Positions 1 through 9,612 of a stretch of DNA of 64,000 nt are shown here, piece by piece. Positions within the stretch are counted from its first letter, which is position 1, and each line of letters begins with the position of its first letter. The DNA lies in NCBI RefSeq assembly GCF_004770145.1, contig NZ_RQFW01000018.1:248001-312000 (forward strand). The letters run 5' to 3'. The position numbers were made by a program, and so were the translations under genes. This DNA comes from Leptospira bourretii. Its GTDB lineage: Bacteria > Spirochaetota > Leptospiria > Leptospirales > Leptospiraceae. Below the pieces are notes generated by a model. That model saw only the letters and a program-made list of their open reading frames with translations, was not told where the DNA came from and searched no databases.

Positions 1-669
1 TTCAGAGACAATGTTTTGGTTAAATTCAATTGGATCTTTGAATGCTGCTGCCTCCTTCCATACTCTATGTATTTCAAGGGACAAAGGAAAAAACTGTATG
101 ATTTCTGTTTTTATAGTTCCAAACCAGGGAAGAGAAACATTTACCTTCGATGTTACCCAGTCCGATTCTTCTTTTGTTTTTAGAAAAAAATGTGGGCTAT
201 CACCCATCTTAAATTGATTCCCAAGTGAAATGATCCATTCTTGAATTTTCGCGGAGTCAGATTCAAATTCATTTTTGCCATAACCTTCGAGTCCAAACTG
301 GAGACAAAGATTTTGCCACACCTTCAAGATCACACTAACAAAGCAAAATACGATTTCACATCGTATGGACGCAAAATACAAATCTTTATAAGTTAGGGCT
401 TTGGCTTTTTCATCAAATGGATAGAGACTTTGTAATTCCGATAAAAACAAAACTAAAAAGGAATCAAACTCCATGCCAGATTGGTAGATTTTGTTCGTAA
501 TGGACAAAAGAACCTCATCCGCCACAGACATGGGATACAAAGGAATTTCCAAAAGATCTTTGGTTCCATTAGAATCTTTCTTTGGTTCTTTTCCTTCTGT
601 CTTGTTGACAGTAGCCACCAGGAGTGCCGTCAAAGAGATTCTTTTAAGAAATTCAATTCGTAACATCAT
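1..669 (-). CDS. Hypothetical protein, 3' part cut off by window edge
   Basis: An open frame runs leftward from ATG at 669 (or the adjacent ATG at 666) to base 1 with no stop, about 223 codons. I do not recognise the family. The N-terminus carries a weakly hydrophobic stretch (ISLTALLVATV) that could be a poor signal sequence, followed by a mixed, mostly helical sequence with two Cys (CEIVFC) near residue 105. The codon pattern is even along its length, and the plus-strand frames across it are short. No convincing Shine-Dalgarno precedes the start. It is divergent from the CoA-binding protein gene at 801. Confidence 0.7.
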   Translation of the reverse strand, partial: MMLRIEFLKRISLTALLVATVNKTEGKEPKKDSNGTKDLLEIPLYPMSVADEVLLSITNKIYQSGMEFDSFLVLFLSELQSLYPFDEKAKALTYKDLYFASIRCEIVFCFVSVILKVWQNLCLQFGLEGYGKNEFESDSAKIQEWIISLGNQFKMGDSPHFFLKTKEESDWVTSKVNVSLPWFGTIKTEIIQFFPLSLEIHRVWKEAAAFKDPIEFNQNIVSE

Positions 670-800
670 CGATAAGGATACAAATCTTAATCCAATTAAA
701 AACCACTGCAAGTATTATTGTAATCGTCTCCATTGATTAAATTAAAATCTTATCTCTCCCCATACTTGCAATTTTAATTTCCTATGTTAAACTATCCTCC

Positions 801-1211
801 ATGAACGTAGCTGATTCCGAAATAAAATCCCTCCTCACATCATATCCGAAGATTACTGTTTACGGACTCAGCAACGATCCTTCTAAACCAAGCCATTATG
901 TCCCGGTTTACATCAGAGACAAAGGTTGGGGAGTAGTTGGTACCTATCCCAAGGAACATAGTGTAGGTGGATTTACTATCTATAAAAGTTTAAAAGATGT
1001 ACCAAAAGAAGATCGTAAGTTTATCGATGTGTTTCGTAGCTCCGATAAAATTCCGGAAGTGATTGATGAAATCTTAAGTTTAGGCGGAACCGAAGTAATT
1101 TGGCTTCAATTGGGAATATCACACCCAGAGGCTGAAAAAAAAGCAGAAGAAGCAGGCATCCGCGTTGTCTCCAATCGATGCCTTATCATAGAACATAGAA
1201 ATTATTTTTAA
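801..1211 (+). CDS. CoA-binding domain protein (YccU-like)
   Basis: This 136-residue protein is a single Rossmann-type CoA_binding_2 domain. It shows the family pattern: ITVYGLSNDPSKPSH near residue 18, VPVYIRDKGWGVVGTYP, then a late segment (EVIWLQLGISHPEAEKKAEEAGIRVVSNRC) with the conserved Cys after VVSNR. The length matches stand-alone members, which resemble the nucleotide-binding domain of succinyl-CoA synthetase. The family's physiological role is not settled; some members are persulfide- or CoA-linked. It is a single gene with its own upstream region and is convergent with the DoxX gene. Confidence 0.85.
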   Translation: MNVADSEIKSLLTSYPKITVYGLSNDPSKPSHYVPVYIRDKGWGVVGTYPKEHSVGGFTIYKSLKDVPKEDRKFIDVFRSSDKIPEVIDEILSLGGTEVIWLQLGISHPEAEKKAEEAGIRVVSNRCLIIEHRNYF

Positions 1212-1277
1212 ACAAGATACCGATTAAAAAAACTCTACTGAGCATTTTCGAAATCCATATCCTTAGAAAAGAAAAAC

Positions 1278-1709
1278 TTAGTTTTTTCTTTTCGCTTGGA
1301 AGTCGACCCAAGATCCACAACTCCAAATGGCCCATAAAACCAACACCGGTTGAAAAAACAAACGAATCAAACGAGCCCTGTCGGTATCCAAACCAAAAGC
1401 GCTAATTCCATTCACATATTGTGAAATATTTCCCGGAAAGATTAAGACAAAAAACAAAGCAACAACCCAACCAACTTGCGCTTGTTTGTTGCGAAGCAAA
1501 ATAAGGGACAATCCCAAAACGATTTCCACGGCACCTGATAAAAGAACAACCAAATCCGCATTGATTGGTAACCAAGTAGGCACCTGCGCTAAAAATTCTG
1601 TTCTATGCCAAGTTAGGTGGCCTGCTCCGGCAAAAACCAAAAATGCACCCAAGAGGATTCTTAAGACTGTCTGAAAAATATTTCTTTTGATTGGATTTGT
1701 TTCACTCAT
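1278..1709 (-). CDS. DoxX family membrane protein
   Basis: A 143-residue protein with four predicted membrane segments: about residues 12-30 (TVLRILLGAFLVFAGAGHL), 50-70, 80-97 and 110-130. The first segment carries the DoxX-type pattern with a small-residue-rich helix and GHL. Members of this family are small inner-membrane proteins of mostly unknown function, some linked to quinone or thiol redox chemistry. The start ATG at 1709 opens MSETNPIKRN. The gene stands alone and is divergent from the TonB receptor gene, so 1710-1839 must hold both promoters. Confidence 0.8.
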   Translation of the reverse strand: MSETNPIKRNIFQTVLRILLGAFLVFAGAGHLTWHRTEFLAQVPTWLPINADLVVLLSGAVEIVLGLSLILLRNKQAQVGWVVALFFVLIFPGNISQYVNGISAFGLDTDRARLIRLFFQPVLVLWAIWSCGSWVDFQAKRKN

Positions 1710-1755
1710 AGAGCCTTAGACTCCCGAAACAATCCAATCGACATATTGATAGATT

Positions 1756-1770
1756 TTAGGGAAATCCTAA
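1756..1770. promoter_or_regulatory. Small inverted repeat upstream of TonB receptor
   Basis: TTAGG-GAAAT-CCTAA lies about 70 bp upstream of the receptor start. Its core GGAAATCCT is the same 9-mer found inside the stronger palindrome at 5983-6000, upstream of the PepSY gene at the other end of this locus. This is a candidate operator for a common regulator, for example an iron regulator; the regulator itself is inference. Confidence 0.4.
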
Positions 1771-1839
1771 GTGAGTGATTTTGAGTCTTTATCTCATTTA
1801 TTAATCGACATCGGACGGTCTATCTGAGGCAATGGCCGT

Positions 1840-4239
1840 ATGACTTTCCTTTTTGAGAACCGATCTCATAAAAAAAATTCCATCAGAAAGCCAATTCTTT
1901 CTCTTTTTCGCACCTTCTTCTCCCTAAAAGCCCTCGTCCTTTCTTCCTTTTTGATCTTCTCTGTCTTATTTTCTGCGCCCCTTTCCGCACAAAACCAAGA
2001 GAAAAATCCCCAAACCCAAACTGGAACTGGAACCGGGGGAACAGATCCTGCACCTAACCCAACTTCCAAACCGATGGAGGGAGGAATCCGTGTCACGGGC
2101 AAAAAAGACCCAAGAGATCGCGAAATCCTTCGAACACCCAATAGCATTAGTCGTTTAAACGAACAAGACATCCAAGATGCAGGAATCAACCGAACCAATG
2201 ATATCGACAAACAGGTTCCCAATTTTTCCATCATCGATTCTGGATCACGTAACTTTACTTATTTTAATATTCGGGGTATGAGGAGTATCGCCTTTAGTGA
2301 GCCAGCAGTAGGCTTAATCTTAGATGGGATTCCATTGAATGATAATGTGGCACTTAACACCGAGTTATACGGTCTTGAAAATATAGAAGTTTACCGTGGG
2401 AGCCAAGCAACTCTATTTGGAAAGAATTTTCAAGGTGGTGTTGTTGAAATCAGAACAAAAAAACCAACGAACGTTCCGGAAGGAAAAATTACTTATGATG
2501 CTGGAAATTATAAAAAACAAGAAACCTCCATCTACTATAATGCCCCAATCATTCATGATAAACTTTTTTTCGGAATTGCGGGAAAAAGTACAGAACGTGA
2601 GGGATACCTTTCCAACATAACTGGATTTTATTATCCTAACAATCGTCCCTATGAAATCCCTGTTGAAATCTACAAAACACATCCCGATGGACGAAAGGGA
2701 AAAGCAGGACGTTTTCGTTTGTATTTTACTCCAAACGATATTTTTGAAGCCGATTTACAAATCAGTGCGGAGAGTTTTGATGATGGATCTTTAAATCTAG
2801 TTAACTATTTAGGAGCAAAATCAGAAAGAGAAAAAGCCTTATTACAAGGTTGTGTTGCCATGCCATCCAACTGTTCCAAGTTATATGGAACTTATATTAA
2901 TAGGGTGAATGGAGACAGAAAAGTATATTGGGATTATGAAGGGAAAAGTAACGTTACAGGGAACACATATTCCTTAGCAACAACCACCAAACTCCCACAT
3001 ACAAATTTAAAAACTGCATCAGCGATTCGAAAGATGGATATTGATCCAATCACCGCAGACTCAGACTTTACAACAACAGACCAAAACAGATCCATCTATG
3101 TAGAAAAAGCAAAGACCTTTCTCAATGACATCTATGTTGAATCAAAAGATAAACATGATCCTTTACAATTCAAAGCGGGGATTTATGCTTCAAACAAAAT
3201 CACAAACATAGACCAAGCAAGGGAACATAGATCTCAAGTTTACGTAATTAATGATTTTCCTGGTCTTAGTGCACCAACAAGAGAGAAAAATTTATCAAGA
3301 CTTCATGATAAAAACGTAAGTTTTTATACCCATAATAGTTATACTTTTGCTGAAAAATTCACCATCACATTAGGAGCCAGGTTAGAAAGGCAAGAGAGTC
3401 GCCTTTCCCATACAGAACAAGCCGTTGGAATTTCACGTGCGAACAATCCGTTGGGTGAAACTCTTGTGTTATCAGATCCATATACTATTAACAATCGATA
3501 CAATTACAATGTCTCTCGATTGATTTTTGATTACAAACCCATTGATAATCTTATGTTTTTTATCGGCTTTAGTCGCGGATATAAAAACGCCGGTTATAGC
3601 ACTGTAGTAAATGTTCCAAACAGAGCTGCTTTCAAACCTGAGATTAACGATACAATCGAAGCTGGAATCAAATCAGAATTCTTTAAGGGAAAGTTTGGCT
3701 TAAAGTATACTCAGTTCTATACGGAAACTCAAGACTTCCACGTAGTCCGTGCCATCAATTTATCTCAGTATATCAACCTTAATGCAGAGTTAGTTACGAT
3801 CAGAGGTTATGAATTAGAATCATTTATTAAACCTCAAAAAGATACCAAAATAGGCCTTTCGGCAGGTTACACAGAAGGAATTTTCAACAAGTTTCATGAT
3901 TCCGTTCTCAACCGAGACTTCAATGGAAAGTGGGTTCACTTCATTCCAAAATATGACATTGTCAGTTATCTCCAATATAGAAATGAATATGGAATATTTT
4001 TTCGTGGTGAATTCCAAGCAGTCGGCCAGATGTATTTTGCAGCAGATAACACTGTGTATAGCGACCCATACTATGTAATCAATTCAAGAATTGGGTACGA
4101 AACGGATACAATTTCCGCTTATCTTTATATGAACAATATCAATGACCGCTATTACTTCACATCTTATATTGATGGGACTTTTCAAGCTGTACCAGGTGCA
4201 CCAAAAACTTACGGATTTATGTTAACTTATAAAATTTAA
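1840..4239 (+). CDS. TonB-dependent outer-membrane receptor
   Basis: This 799-residue protein has a long N-region, a hydrophobic signal core at about residues 31-46 and a likely cleavage after SAPLSA (residue 50). A Thr/Gly/Pro-rich linker follows, then a plug domain at about 80-200 with the typical sequence RNFTYFNIRGMRS and VGLILDGIPL, and a beta-barrel to the C-terminus. Such receptors import ferric siderophores, haem, cobalamin or other scarce ligands with energy from TonB. The ligand cannot be read here. The next gene, 16 bp on, encodes a lipoprotein, and a PepSY protein gene converges on the pair, which fits an iron-uptake locus. Confidence 0.92.
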   Translation: MTFLFENRSHKKNSIRKPILSLFRTFFSLKALVLSSFLIFSVLFSAPLSAQNQEKNPQTQTGTGTGGTDPAPNPTSKPMEGGIRVTGKKDPRDREILRTPNSISRLNEQDIQDAGINRTNDIDKQVPNFSIIDSGSRNFTYFNIRGMRSIAFSEPAVGLILDGIPLNDNVALNTELYGLENIEVYRGSQATLFGKNFQGGVVEIRTKKPTNVPEGKITYDAGNYKKQETSIYYNAPIIHDKLFFGIAGKSTEREGYLSNITGFYYPNNRPYEIPVEIYKTHPDGRKGKAGRFRLYFTPNDIFEADLQISAESFDDGSLNLVNYLGAKSEREKALLQGCVAMPSNCSKLYGTYINRVNGDRKVYWDYEGKSNVTGNTYSLATTTKLPHTNLKTASAIRKMDIDPITADSDFTTTDQNRSIYVEKAKTFLNDIYVESKDKHDPLQFKAGIYASNKITNIDQAREHRSQVYVINDFPGLSAPTREKNLSRLHDKNVSFYTHNSYTFAEKFTITLGARLERQESRLSHTEQAVGISRANNPLGETLVLSDPYTINNRYNYNVSRLIFDYKPIDNLMFFIGFSRGYKNAGYSTVVNVPNRAAFKPEINDTIEAGIKSEFFKGKFGLKYTQFYTETQDFHVVRAINLSQYINLNAELVTIRGYELESFIKPQKDTKIGLSAGYTEGIFNKFHDSVLNRDFNGKWVHFIPKYDIVSYLQYRNEYGIFFRGEFQAVGQMYFAADNTVYSDPYYVINSRIGYETDTISAYLYMNNINDRYYFTSYIDGTFQAVPGAPKTYGFMLTYKI

Positions 4240-4255
4240 ATTTCTGGAGAAACCA

Positions 4256-4819
4256 ATGAAAACAAAAATAAAAACCCTTCTCACCCTCATCACAGTTGGA
4301 CTCTTTGTATTCCAATGCGATTTGTTTGATCCACAAGACAAAGTTACCAGTGACGATCTGGTTTCCATGTTAGCGATTCAACAAATCAATGCAAATAGTA
4401 TGAGTGAAGCCCAAAGACTAGGACTAAATGTAGCTTATAGCCATAGGTTCAGCATCAAGGATGGTCCACATTTATTTTGTAGAGAGTATTCCACCGCTTA
4501 TCTTGAGAAAAAAGCTGAGTGGGAACTAAACATGGAACAAACGTATACAACCATCGGAAATGCCATTGGAATTCAAATTGTTGTAGAAAGACTTAATGGA
4601 CCATGTGCGATTACCAATAAAGTTGCTGCTTGCCATTATGACGGAGTGGACGGAATCAATGATCTAATCCCTTATGCATATACGACGGAAGGGGAACATA
4701 AATATCTAATTCCAGCAAATGCTTACTACGGAGTCACAGATTTAAAAAGTGCAAAAGAAGCTTGCGAAAGATTCAAAGGCACTTATGTATGTTACGATCC
4801 AAGTAAATGTTGGCAATAA
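4256..4819 (+). CDS. Lipoprotein paired with the TonB receptor
   Basis: A 187-residue exported protein with a signal peptide and lipobox ending at Cys21 (LFVFQ-C). The mature part has seven further Cys (for example HLFCREY, GPCAIT, AACHYD, EACERF, YVCYDPSKCW) but no CXXCH haem site. I do not recognise a named family. It starts 16 bp after the receptor stop with TGGAGAAACC as ribosome-binding site, so the two are almost certainly cotranscribed. It may be a surface or periplasmic partner of the receptor; that is inference from position only. Confidence 0.8.
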   Translation: MKTKIKTLLTLITVGLFVFQCDLFDPQDKVTSDDLVSMLAIQQINANSMSEAQRLGLNVAYSHRFSIKDGPHLFCREYSTAYLEKKAEWELNMEQTYTTIGNAIGIQIVVERLNGPCAITNKVAACHYDGVDGINDLIPYAYTTEGEHKYLIPANAYYGVTDLKSAKEACERFKGTYVCYDPSKCWQ

Positions 4820-4827
4820 TATAAAAA

Positions 4828-5970
4828 TTAAACAGAAGAACTCAAAAGTTTTTTTTGAGTTCTTCTTCTATTCTTTCTTTTAATATAAAAAATACTAATT
4901 CCACTAATCGCAAGTATCGCCGGTGTCAGTCCACCTACCACCCATATCATTTTACTTAAATGGTTGGCAAAAGTTCCAAAATGTAAGGGACGAAAAGAAT
5001 CCAATACTTTGTTTCCCAAACTCTCTTTCGACATATCTACTTGATCAAATATTTGTTTTGAATTCACATCATAACGAACATAAGAACCATAGCGACTTTC
5101 TAATCCAGACGAATCAAAACGATTTCCATAAAATCCAATTGGTTCCTCTTTTGAATGATGAGGGAAAGATATATATCCTAATCGAAAACCTGGGATTTGT
5201 TTTTTTGTTTCTTCTAATAACTGATGAATAGAATATTCCGATGACCAAAGATGATGAACTACTTTTTCCTCTGGATGACTAAGGATCAAAGTGTCTCTGA
5301 GGCTCCACCATCCGCCGGTAATCGCCAAAATCAAATGAAACCACACTGCATTTATTCCAACAAACTTGTGTAAGTCGGAGAATAGGATCTGCATACTTTC
5401 TCTTAAACGGAGTCGCAAAAAACTTATCCAAAACCGTTTATAAAGTTTGATTCCACTGATTGCCAAAAACAAATAAACAACTGCAATACAACCAGTAAAA
5501 AAATACCCTACTCCTCCAAGAAAAAGACTATAATGCAAAACAAGAAGGAATCCATATAAACTATCACTTCGATTTTCTTTTAATCTTCCGGTTATATTGC
5601 CATCATATGGATTAATCAAATAAACTGTTTCTTTACTAGGAATTTCTAAATTATGAAACCAAACCTGATCCGCTTGGTCTTGGGTATCTGAGACTAACCA
5701 ACCAGCAACACTTCCTTCAGGTACCTGCTCTAACAATCGTTTGTATAGAAGATCAAATGGTAATCGTTCTTGTTTTACCTCAATGGACAGTAGACCTGTG
5801 AACGCCTGGAGTTCTTTTCCATAAACCAAAAGTGAACCCGTCACTCCCAAAACCAAAAGGAAACTAGCCCCAAAAATTCCGAGGACCATATGCAGTTGAT
5901 ACCAAGTTTTTGCTTTCAAAAGAAAACTCCGAGTCATAGATAAATTCCATAAAATGAGAATAGGTCTCAT
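4828..5970 (-). CDS. PepSY-associated membrane protein
   Basis: About 380 residues with four strong membrane segments: one near the N-terminus (MVLGIFGASFLLVLGVTGSL), two in the middle (VGYFFTGCIAVVYLFLAIS; AVWFHLILAITGGWW) and one at the C-terminus (LTPAILAISGISIFYI). Periplasmic PepSY-like segments lie between. This is the architecture of the PepSY_TM (PiuB/FpvG-like) family, several of which reduce or process ferric siderophores at the inner membrane. ATG at 5970 or ATG at 5937 could be the start; the second has a better-placed GGAA. It converges on the TonB receptor pair, and supports iron uptake as the locus function. Confidence 0.85.
   Translation of the reverse strand: MRPILILWNLSMTRSFLLKAKTWYQLHMVLGIFGASFLLVLGVTGSLLVYGKELQAFTGLLSIEVKQERLPFDLLYKRLLEQVPEGSVAGWLVSDTQDQADQVWFHNLEIPSKETVYLINPYDGNITGRLKENRSDSLYGFLLVLHYSLFLGGVGYFFTGCIAVVYLFLAISGIKLYKRFWISFLRLRLRESMQILFSDLHKFVGINAVWFHLILAITGGWWSLRDTLILSHPEEKVVHHLWSSEYSIHQLLEETKKQIPGFRLGYISFPHHSKEEPIGFYGNRFDSSGLESRYGSYVRYDVNSKQIFDQVDMSKESLGNKVLDSFRPLHFGTFANHLSKMIWVVGGLTPAILAISGISIFYIKRKNRRRTQKKLLSSSV
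4834..4866 (+). terminator. Rho-independent terminator after the receptor-lipoprotein operon
   Basis: A 14-bp perfect stem (left arm AGAAGAACTCAAAA at 4834-4847, right arm at 4853-4866) encloses a 5-base loop and is T-rich on the 3' side. It follows the lipoprotein stop by 14 bp and overlaps the last codons of the convergent PepSY gene. Confidence 0.75.
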
Positions 5971-5982
5971 TTTCAAGTAATT

Positions 5983-6000
5983 CTTCAGGAAATCCTGAAG
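5983..6000. promoter_or_regulatory. Palindromic candidate operator upstream of PepSY gene
   Basis: CTTCAGG-AAAT-CCTGAAG is a 7-bp perfect inverted repeat placed 13 bp before the ATG at 5970. It shares GGAAATCCT with the repeat upstream of the TonB receptor at 1756-1770. Read as a repressor site; the protein that binds is unknown. Confidence 0.5.
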
Positions 6001-6077
6001 TTATCTCCCGTTGTTTCTTGTTTACGATCGATTGGTTGGCAAAAAGAAATGACCCGAAAAACCGTCTGGGTTTTGTA

Positions 6078-9000
6078 TCAAACGGTAGTTTTGGAATGTT
6101 CTAACATTTGTTTGATGATTTGATTTACTTCAGGACGGCAGCTCCCACAGCCAGTCCCAGCTCCCGTGTTCGCCATGATGGCTTCTAAATTGTTGGCTCC
6201 ATTTTTAATTTCATCTTCAATATTGCCCCGCCCCACACTGTTACAGGAACAAACTAGTGCACCTTTCGGCGGTTTGGTGCCTGTCCCACCGGAAAGAAGT
6301 TTTCCTCGTTTTTCACCAAGCTCTACTCCACTGGAAATTAAGTTCTTATATTCAACAAACTCTGCTTTGTCACCGATAAGAATGGCACCAACTAATTTGT
6401 CACCTTTCACAATACATTTTTTATAACGTCTTCGTTTTCGATCTAAAAAAACAATTTCTTCATATTCATCGGAAAGATTTTCAAATGAAACACCAGGAAG
6501 TCTTAGAGACACTAATTCAAGCCCAGGAATTTTTAATAAATTGGAATGTAAGGAACCGGAATAGGTTTTGTATTTATAACCAAATATATGCAAGGCGGCA
6601 ATTTTTGCTTGTTCTTCAGCCGCAAGAACAGTCCCATACACACCGCTTGAATGTTCAGCAACTTCCCCAATAGCATAAATATCAGGATCACTTGTTTGTA
6701 AAAATTCGTTTACTTTTATACCTTCTCCCAACTCAAATCCTAATCCTTTTGCTAAATGTAAATTTGGACTTGTTCCCATTGCATAAACAATTCCATCTGG
6801 ATAAAGTTTACGACCATCTTTTAACTCAACATTTGTGACTCGTCCAAATCCATTTACTTTGGAAATTTCAGAATTGAATAATACTTCAATGTCGCGTTTT
6901 TGAATTTCTTCTTTTAGGATATCACAAGCAATAGAATCTAATTGTTTGGACATCAATCGATCTGTTCGAACAAGGACTGTTACTTTTACATTCAGTGATT
7001 TTAATGCCGCTGCCAATTCCAAACCAAGAAGGCCTCCACCAACAATCAACGCATGGGAATCGGGAACAAAAAAACCTTTGATTCGATCTGCATCATTTTT
7101 AGCTCTTAAACTAAATACTCCGACCATATCTTGCGCAATGTATTTCGGAATCTGAGGAGAACTTCCCGTCGCCAAAATCAGTTTGTTATACGAAAAAGAA
7201 TTTCCGAAAGAGTCTTTCACTATCTTTGCTTCTGGCAAAATTTCTGTAACCGATGTGGAAGTGTGTAAGTTAATATTCCAAGAGATTACTTCCTCCGAAT
7301 TGGCACTAGAGAGTTCTTGGAATTCTTTTTCACCGCTGATAAAATCAGGAAGAAGGATTCGATTATAAAGCGGATTTTCTTCCTTACAAATAACAGTGAT
7401 TTCATCATCAGGAACTAATTCTTTATAATTTTTTATAAAAGCATAAGTACTGTTGCCTCCACCAATGATAAGAATTTTTTCTTTTTCTTTGGTATAAGGT
7501 TTTACTTGGACAGCAGAAATTTTAAACCCAGGTTGTTTGGAAAATGGATCATAGCCTTTGTTTGTTAGGTTGTTTGCCCTCGATTCGTCGTTTTTATTTT
7601 TTTTACCCCAATGCATTGGTAAAAACACAGTTCCTTGTTTGATCGTATCAGTGATTTTAGTACGAACTCGGACAAGCCCCCTTTCATTTGAAACTTCGGC
7701 AATGGCGCCATCTTCGAGTGTGATTCGTTTTGCATCTTCTGGATGGATCTCCAGATATGGTTCCGATTTGTGTTCCATCAGTTTTTGAACTTTTCCAGTC
7801 CTTGTCATGGTATGCCACTGGTCACGAATTCTTCCTGTTGTTAAAATAAATGGAAACAATTCGGAAGTTTTTTCGGAAGTATCTTCGGGCGAAACATTAA
7901 AGATTTTTGCTTTTCCATTCGCTCGATAAAAAATATGATCAGAAAATAAACGTGGAGTTCCGCCGTGATCTTTATGAGGATATGGCCACTGCACAGAACG
8001 TTTTTCTTTTAAAATTGCATAATCCAGTCCGCTGATATCAATTTTTGTATTTTTAGTTAAAGCACAATGCTCTAAAAAAACATCTTCTTCCGTTTGATAA
8101 CTAAAAGAAGATCCAAACCCCATTTTTTCGGCAAATTTTTTAATGATAAAAGTATCAGCTAACGCTTCACCAGGTGGTTCTAAAATTTTTGAAAGATAAG
8201 TAACCCTACGATCTGAATTTGTCATGGTTCCTTGTTTTTCTGACCATCCAGCGGCTGGAAGAACATAGTCTGCAAAAGGAATTGCAGCAGAATTCATAGA
8301 TATATCTTGAACAACAACAAGTTCGGCAGCACGTAAGCCTTGTTCAACCATTCGCGCATCAGGCAAACTTGTTGTTGGATTTGTGCAGATGATCCAAACT
8401 GCCTTCATCTTTCCTGTTCTAAGATTTTCAAACATTTCCACAGCAGTAAACCCAGGTTTACTCTGAATGACTTCGGTTTCTACTCCCCAAAACTTTGCCA
8501 CTTCCTCTCTGTGAGCTGCATTACTCAAATCTCGGTGCGCTGGCAACAAATTACACAGTCCACCAACTTCCCGACCTCCCATAGCATTTGGTTGTCCAGT
8601 CAAAGAAAACGGACCACTTCCAGGTTTCCCAATTTTTCCTGTGAGGAGGGACAAATTGATAAGGGCTAAGTTTTTATTGACACCTACAACACTTTGGTTT
8701 AGTCCCATTGCCCAAAGTGACAAAAAACCTTTCGCCTTACCAATATAAGATGCTGCTAAATGAATGTCACTGACAGGAATTCCACAGGTTTCTGCTGCTG
8801 ATTCTACATCAAATTCAGCTAATAAAATCTTTAACTCATCAATTCCTTCTGTATGCGATTGTATAAACTCAGAATCAATCCAGTTGTTATCGATAAGAAT
8901 TTTTGCGATGGCATGAAAGAGAAAAATGTCGGTCCCTGGATGGATTTGTAAATGTAAATCCGCATCTTCGCAAGTATCAGTTCTTCTTGGATCAACGACT

Positions 9001-9599
9001 ATGATCTTTATTTCTGGATGATTTTTTTTATGTGCTTCAATCCTACGAAATAAAATGGGGTGACACCAGGCTGGATTAGCACCAGCAATTAAAAAACAAT
9101 CTGCTAACTCAATATCTTCATAAGTAATGGGGACACTATCTTCCCCCAATGCCATTTTATATCCGACCACGGCAGAACTCATACAGAGTCTAGAGTTCGT
9201 ATCAATATTGTTACTACCAATAAATCCTTTAATGAGTTTGTTAATAATATAATATTCTTCTGTAAGAAGTTGACCAGACACATAAAACCCAACAGAATCA
9301 GGTCCATAAGTTTGAATTAATTTTTTAAACTGGTTCGCAATTCCAGATAAAGCGAAATCCCAGCTAACTTTTGATAATTGATTGTTTCTATCTTTTCTAT
9401 GAAATGGATAAAGAACCCGATCCGTTTTATCCATCACCGTATAATGTAAGTTCATTCCTTTTGAACATAAAAGTCCTTTATTCGCAGGATGTTCCGTATC
9501 CCCTTCGATCATAATCTCAGTGGGACTCGTTTTATGTACGGTAACTCCGCAACCTACTCCGCAGTAGGAGCAAGTCGATGGATAGGATTCTCTTGTCAT
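6078..9599 (-). CDS. nasA: Assimilatory nitrate reductase fused to NAD(P)H/FAD oxidoreductase and BFD domain
   Basis: A 1173-residue fusion. The N-terminal two thirds is a Nap/Nas-type molybdopterin oxidoreductase. It has a [4Fe-4S] site at Cys10, Cys13, Cys17 and Cys45 (CSYCGVGC, LLCSKG) and the Mo-ligand motif SRLCMSSAV. From about residue 705 a pyridine-nucleotide disulfide oxidoreductase follows, with GGGNSTYAF and a second Rossmann motif GGGLLGLELAA near 848. The C-terminus (about 1115-1152) is a BFD-like [2Fe-2S] domain, CSCN to GCGSC. NAD(P)H could thus supply electrons inside one chain to reduce nitrate to nitrite. Known systems usually keep the electron-transfer part as a separate subunit (NasB). 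No clear ribosome-binding site precedes ATG 9599. Divergent from nirBD. Confidence 0.9.
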   Translation of the reverse strand: MTRESYPSTCSYCGVGCGVTVHKTSPTEIMIEGDTEHPANKGLLCSKGMNLHYTVMDKTDRVLYPFHRKDRNNQLSKVSWDFALSGIANQFKKLIQTYGPDSVGFYVSGQLLTEEYYIINKLIKGFIGSNNIDTNSRLCMSSAVVGYKMALGEDSVPITYEDIELADCFLIAGANPAWCHPILFRRIEAHKKNHPEIKIIVVDPRRTDTCEDADLHLQIHPGTDIFLFHAIAKILIDNNWIDSEFIQSHTEGIDELKILLAEFDVESAAETCGIPVSDIHLAASYIGKAKGFLSLWAMGLNQSVVGVNKNLALINLSLLTGKIGKPGSGPFSLTGQPNAMGGREVGGLCNLLPAHRDLSNAAHREEVAKFWGVETEVIQSKPGFTAVEMFENLRTGKMKAVWIICTNPTTSLPDARMVEQGLRAAELVVVQDISMNSAAIPFADYVLPAAGWSEKQGTMTNSDRRVTYLSKILEPPGEALADTFIIKKFAEKMGFGSSFSYQTEEDVFLEHCALTKNTKIDISGLDYAILKEKRSVQWPYPHKDHGGTPRLFSDHIFYRANGKAKIFNVSPEDTSEKTSELFPFILTTGRIRDQWHTMTRTGKVQKLMEHKSEPYLEIHPEDAKRITLEDGAIAEVSNERGLVRVRTKITDTIKQGTVFLPMHWGKKNKNDESRANNLTNKGYDPFSKQPGFKISAVQVKPYTKEKEKILIIGGGNSTYAFIKNYKELVPDDEITVICKEENPLYNRILLPDFISGEKEFQELSSANSEEVISWNINLHTSTSVTEILPEAKIVKDSFGNSFSYNKLILATGSSPQIPKYIAQDMVGVFSLRAKNDADRIKGFFVPDSHALIVGGGLLGLELAAALKSLNVKVTVLVRTDRLMSKQLDSIACDILKEEIQKRDIEVLFNSEISKVNGFGRVTNVELKDGRKLYPDGIVYAMGTSPNLHLAKGLGFELGEGIKVNEFLQTSDPDIYAIGEVAEHSSGVYGTVLAAEEQAKIAALHIFGYKYKTYSGSLHSNLLKIPGLELVSLRLPGVSFENLSDEYEEIVFLDRKRRRYKKCIVKGDKLVGAILIGDKAEFVEYKNLISSGVELGEKRGKLLSGGTGTKPPKGALVCSCNSVGRGNIEDEIKNGANNLEAIMANTGAGTGCGSCRPEVNQIIKQMLEHSKTTV

Positions 9600-9612
9600 C
9601 ACAAGAACAATC

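Noticed and set aside
6166..8669. Several plus-strand reading frames inside the nitrate reductase gene
   Set aside because: They lie opposite conserved motifs of the reductase, show no family pattern and are explained as shadows.
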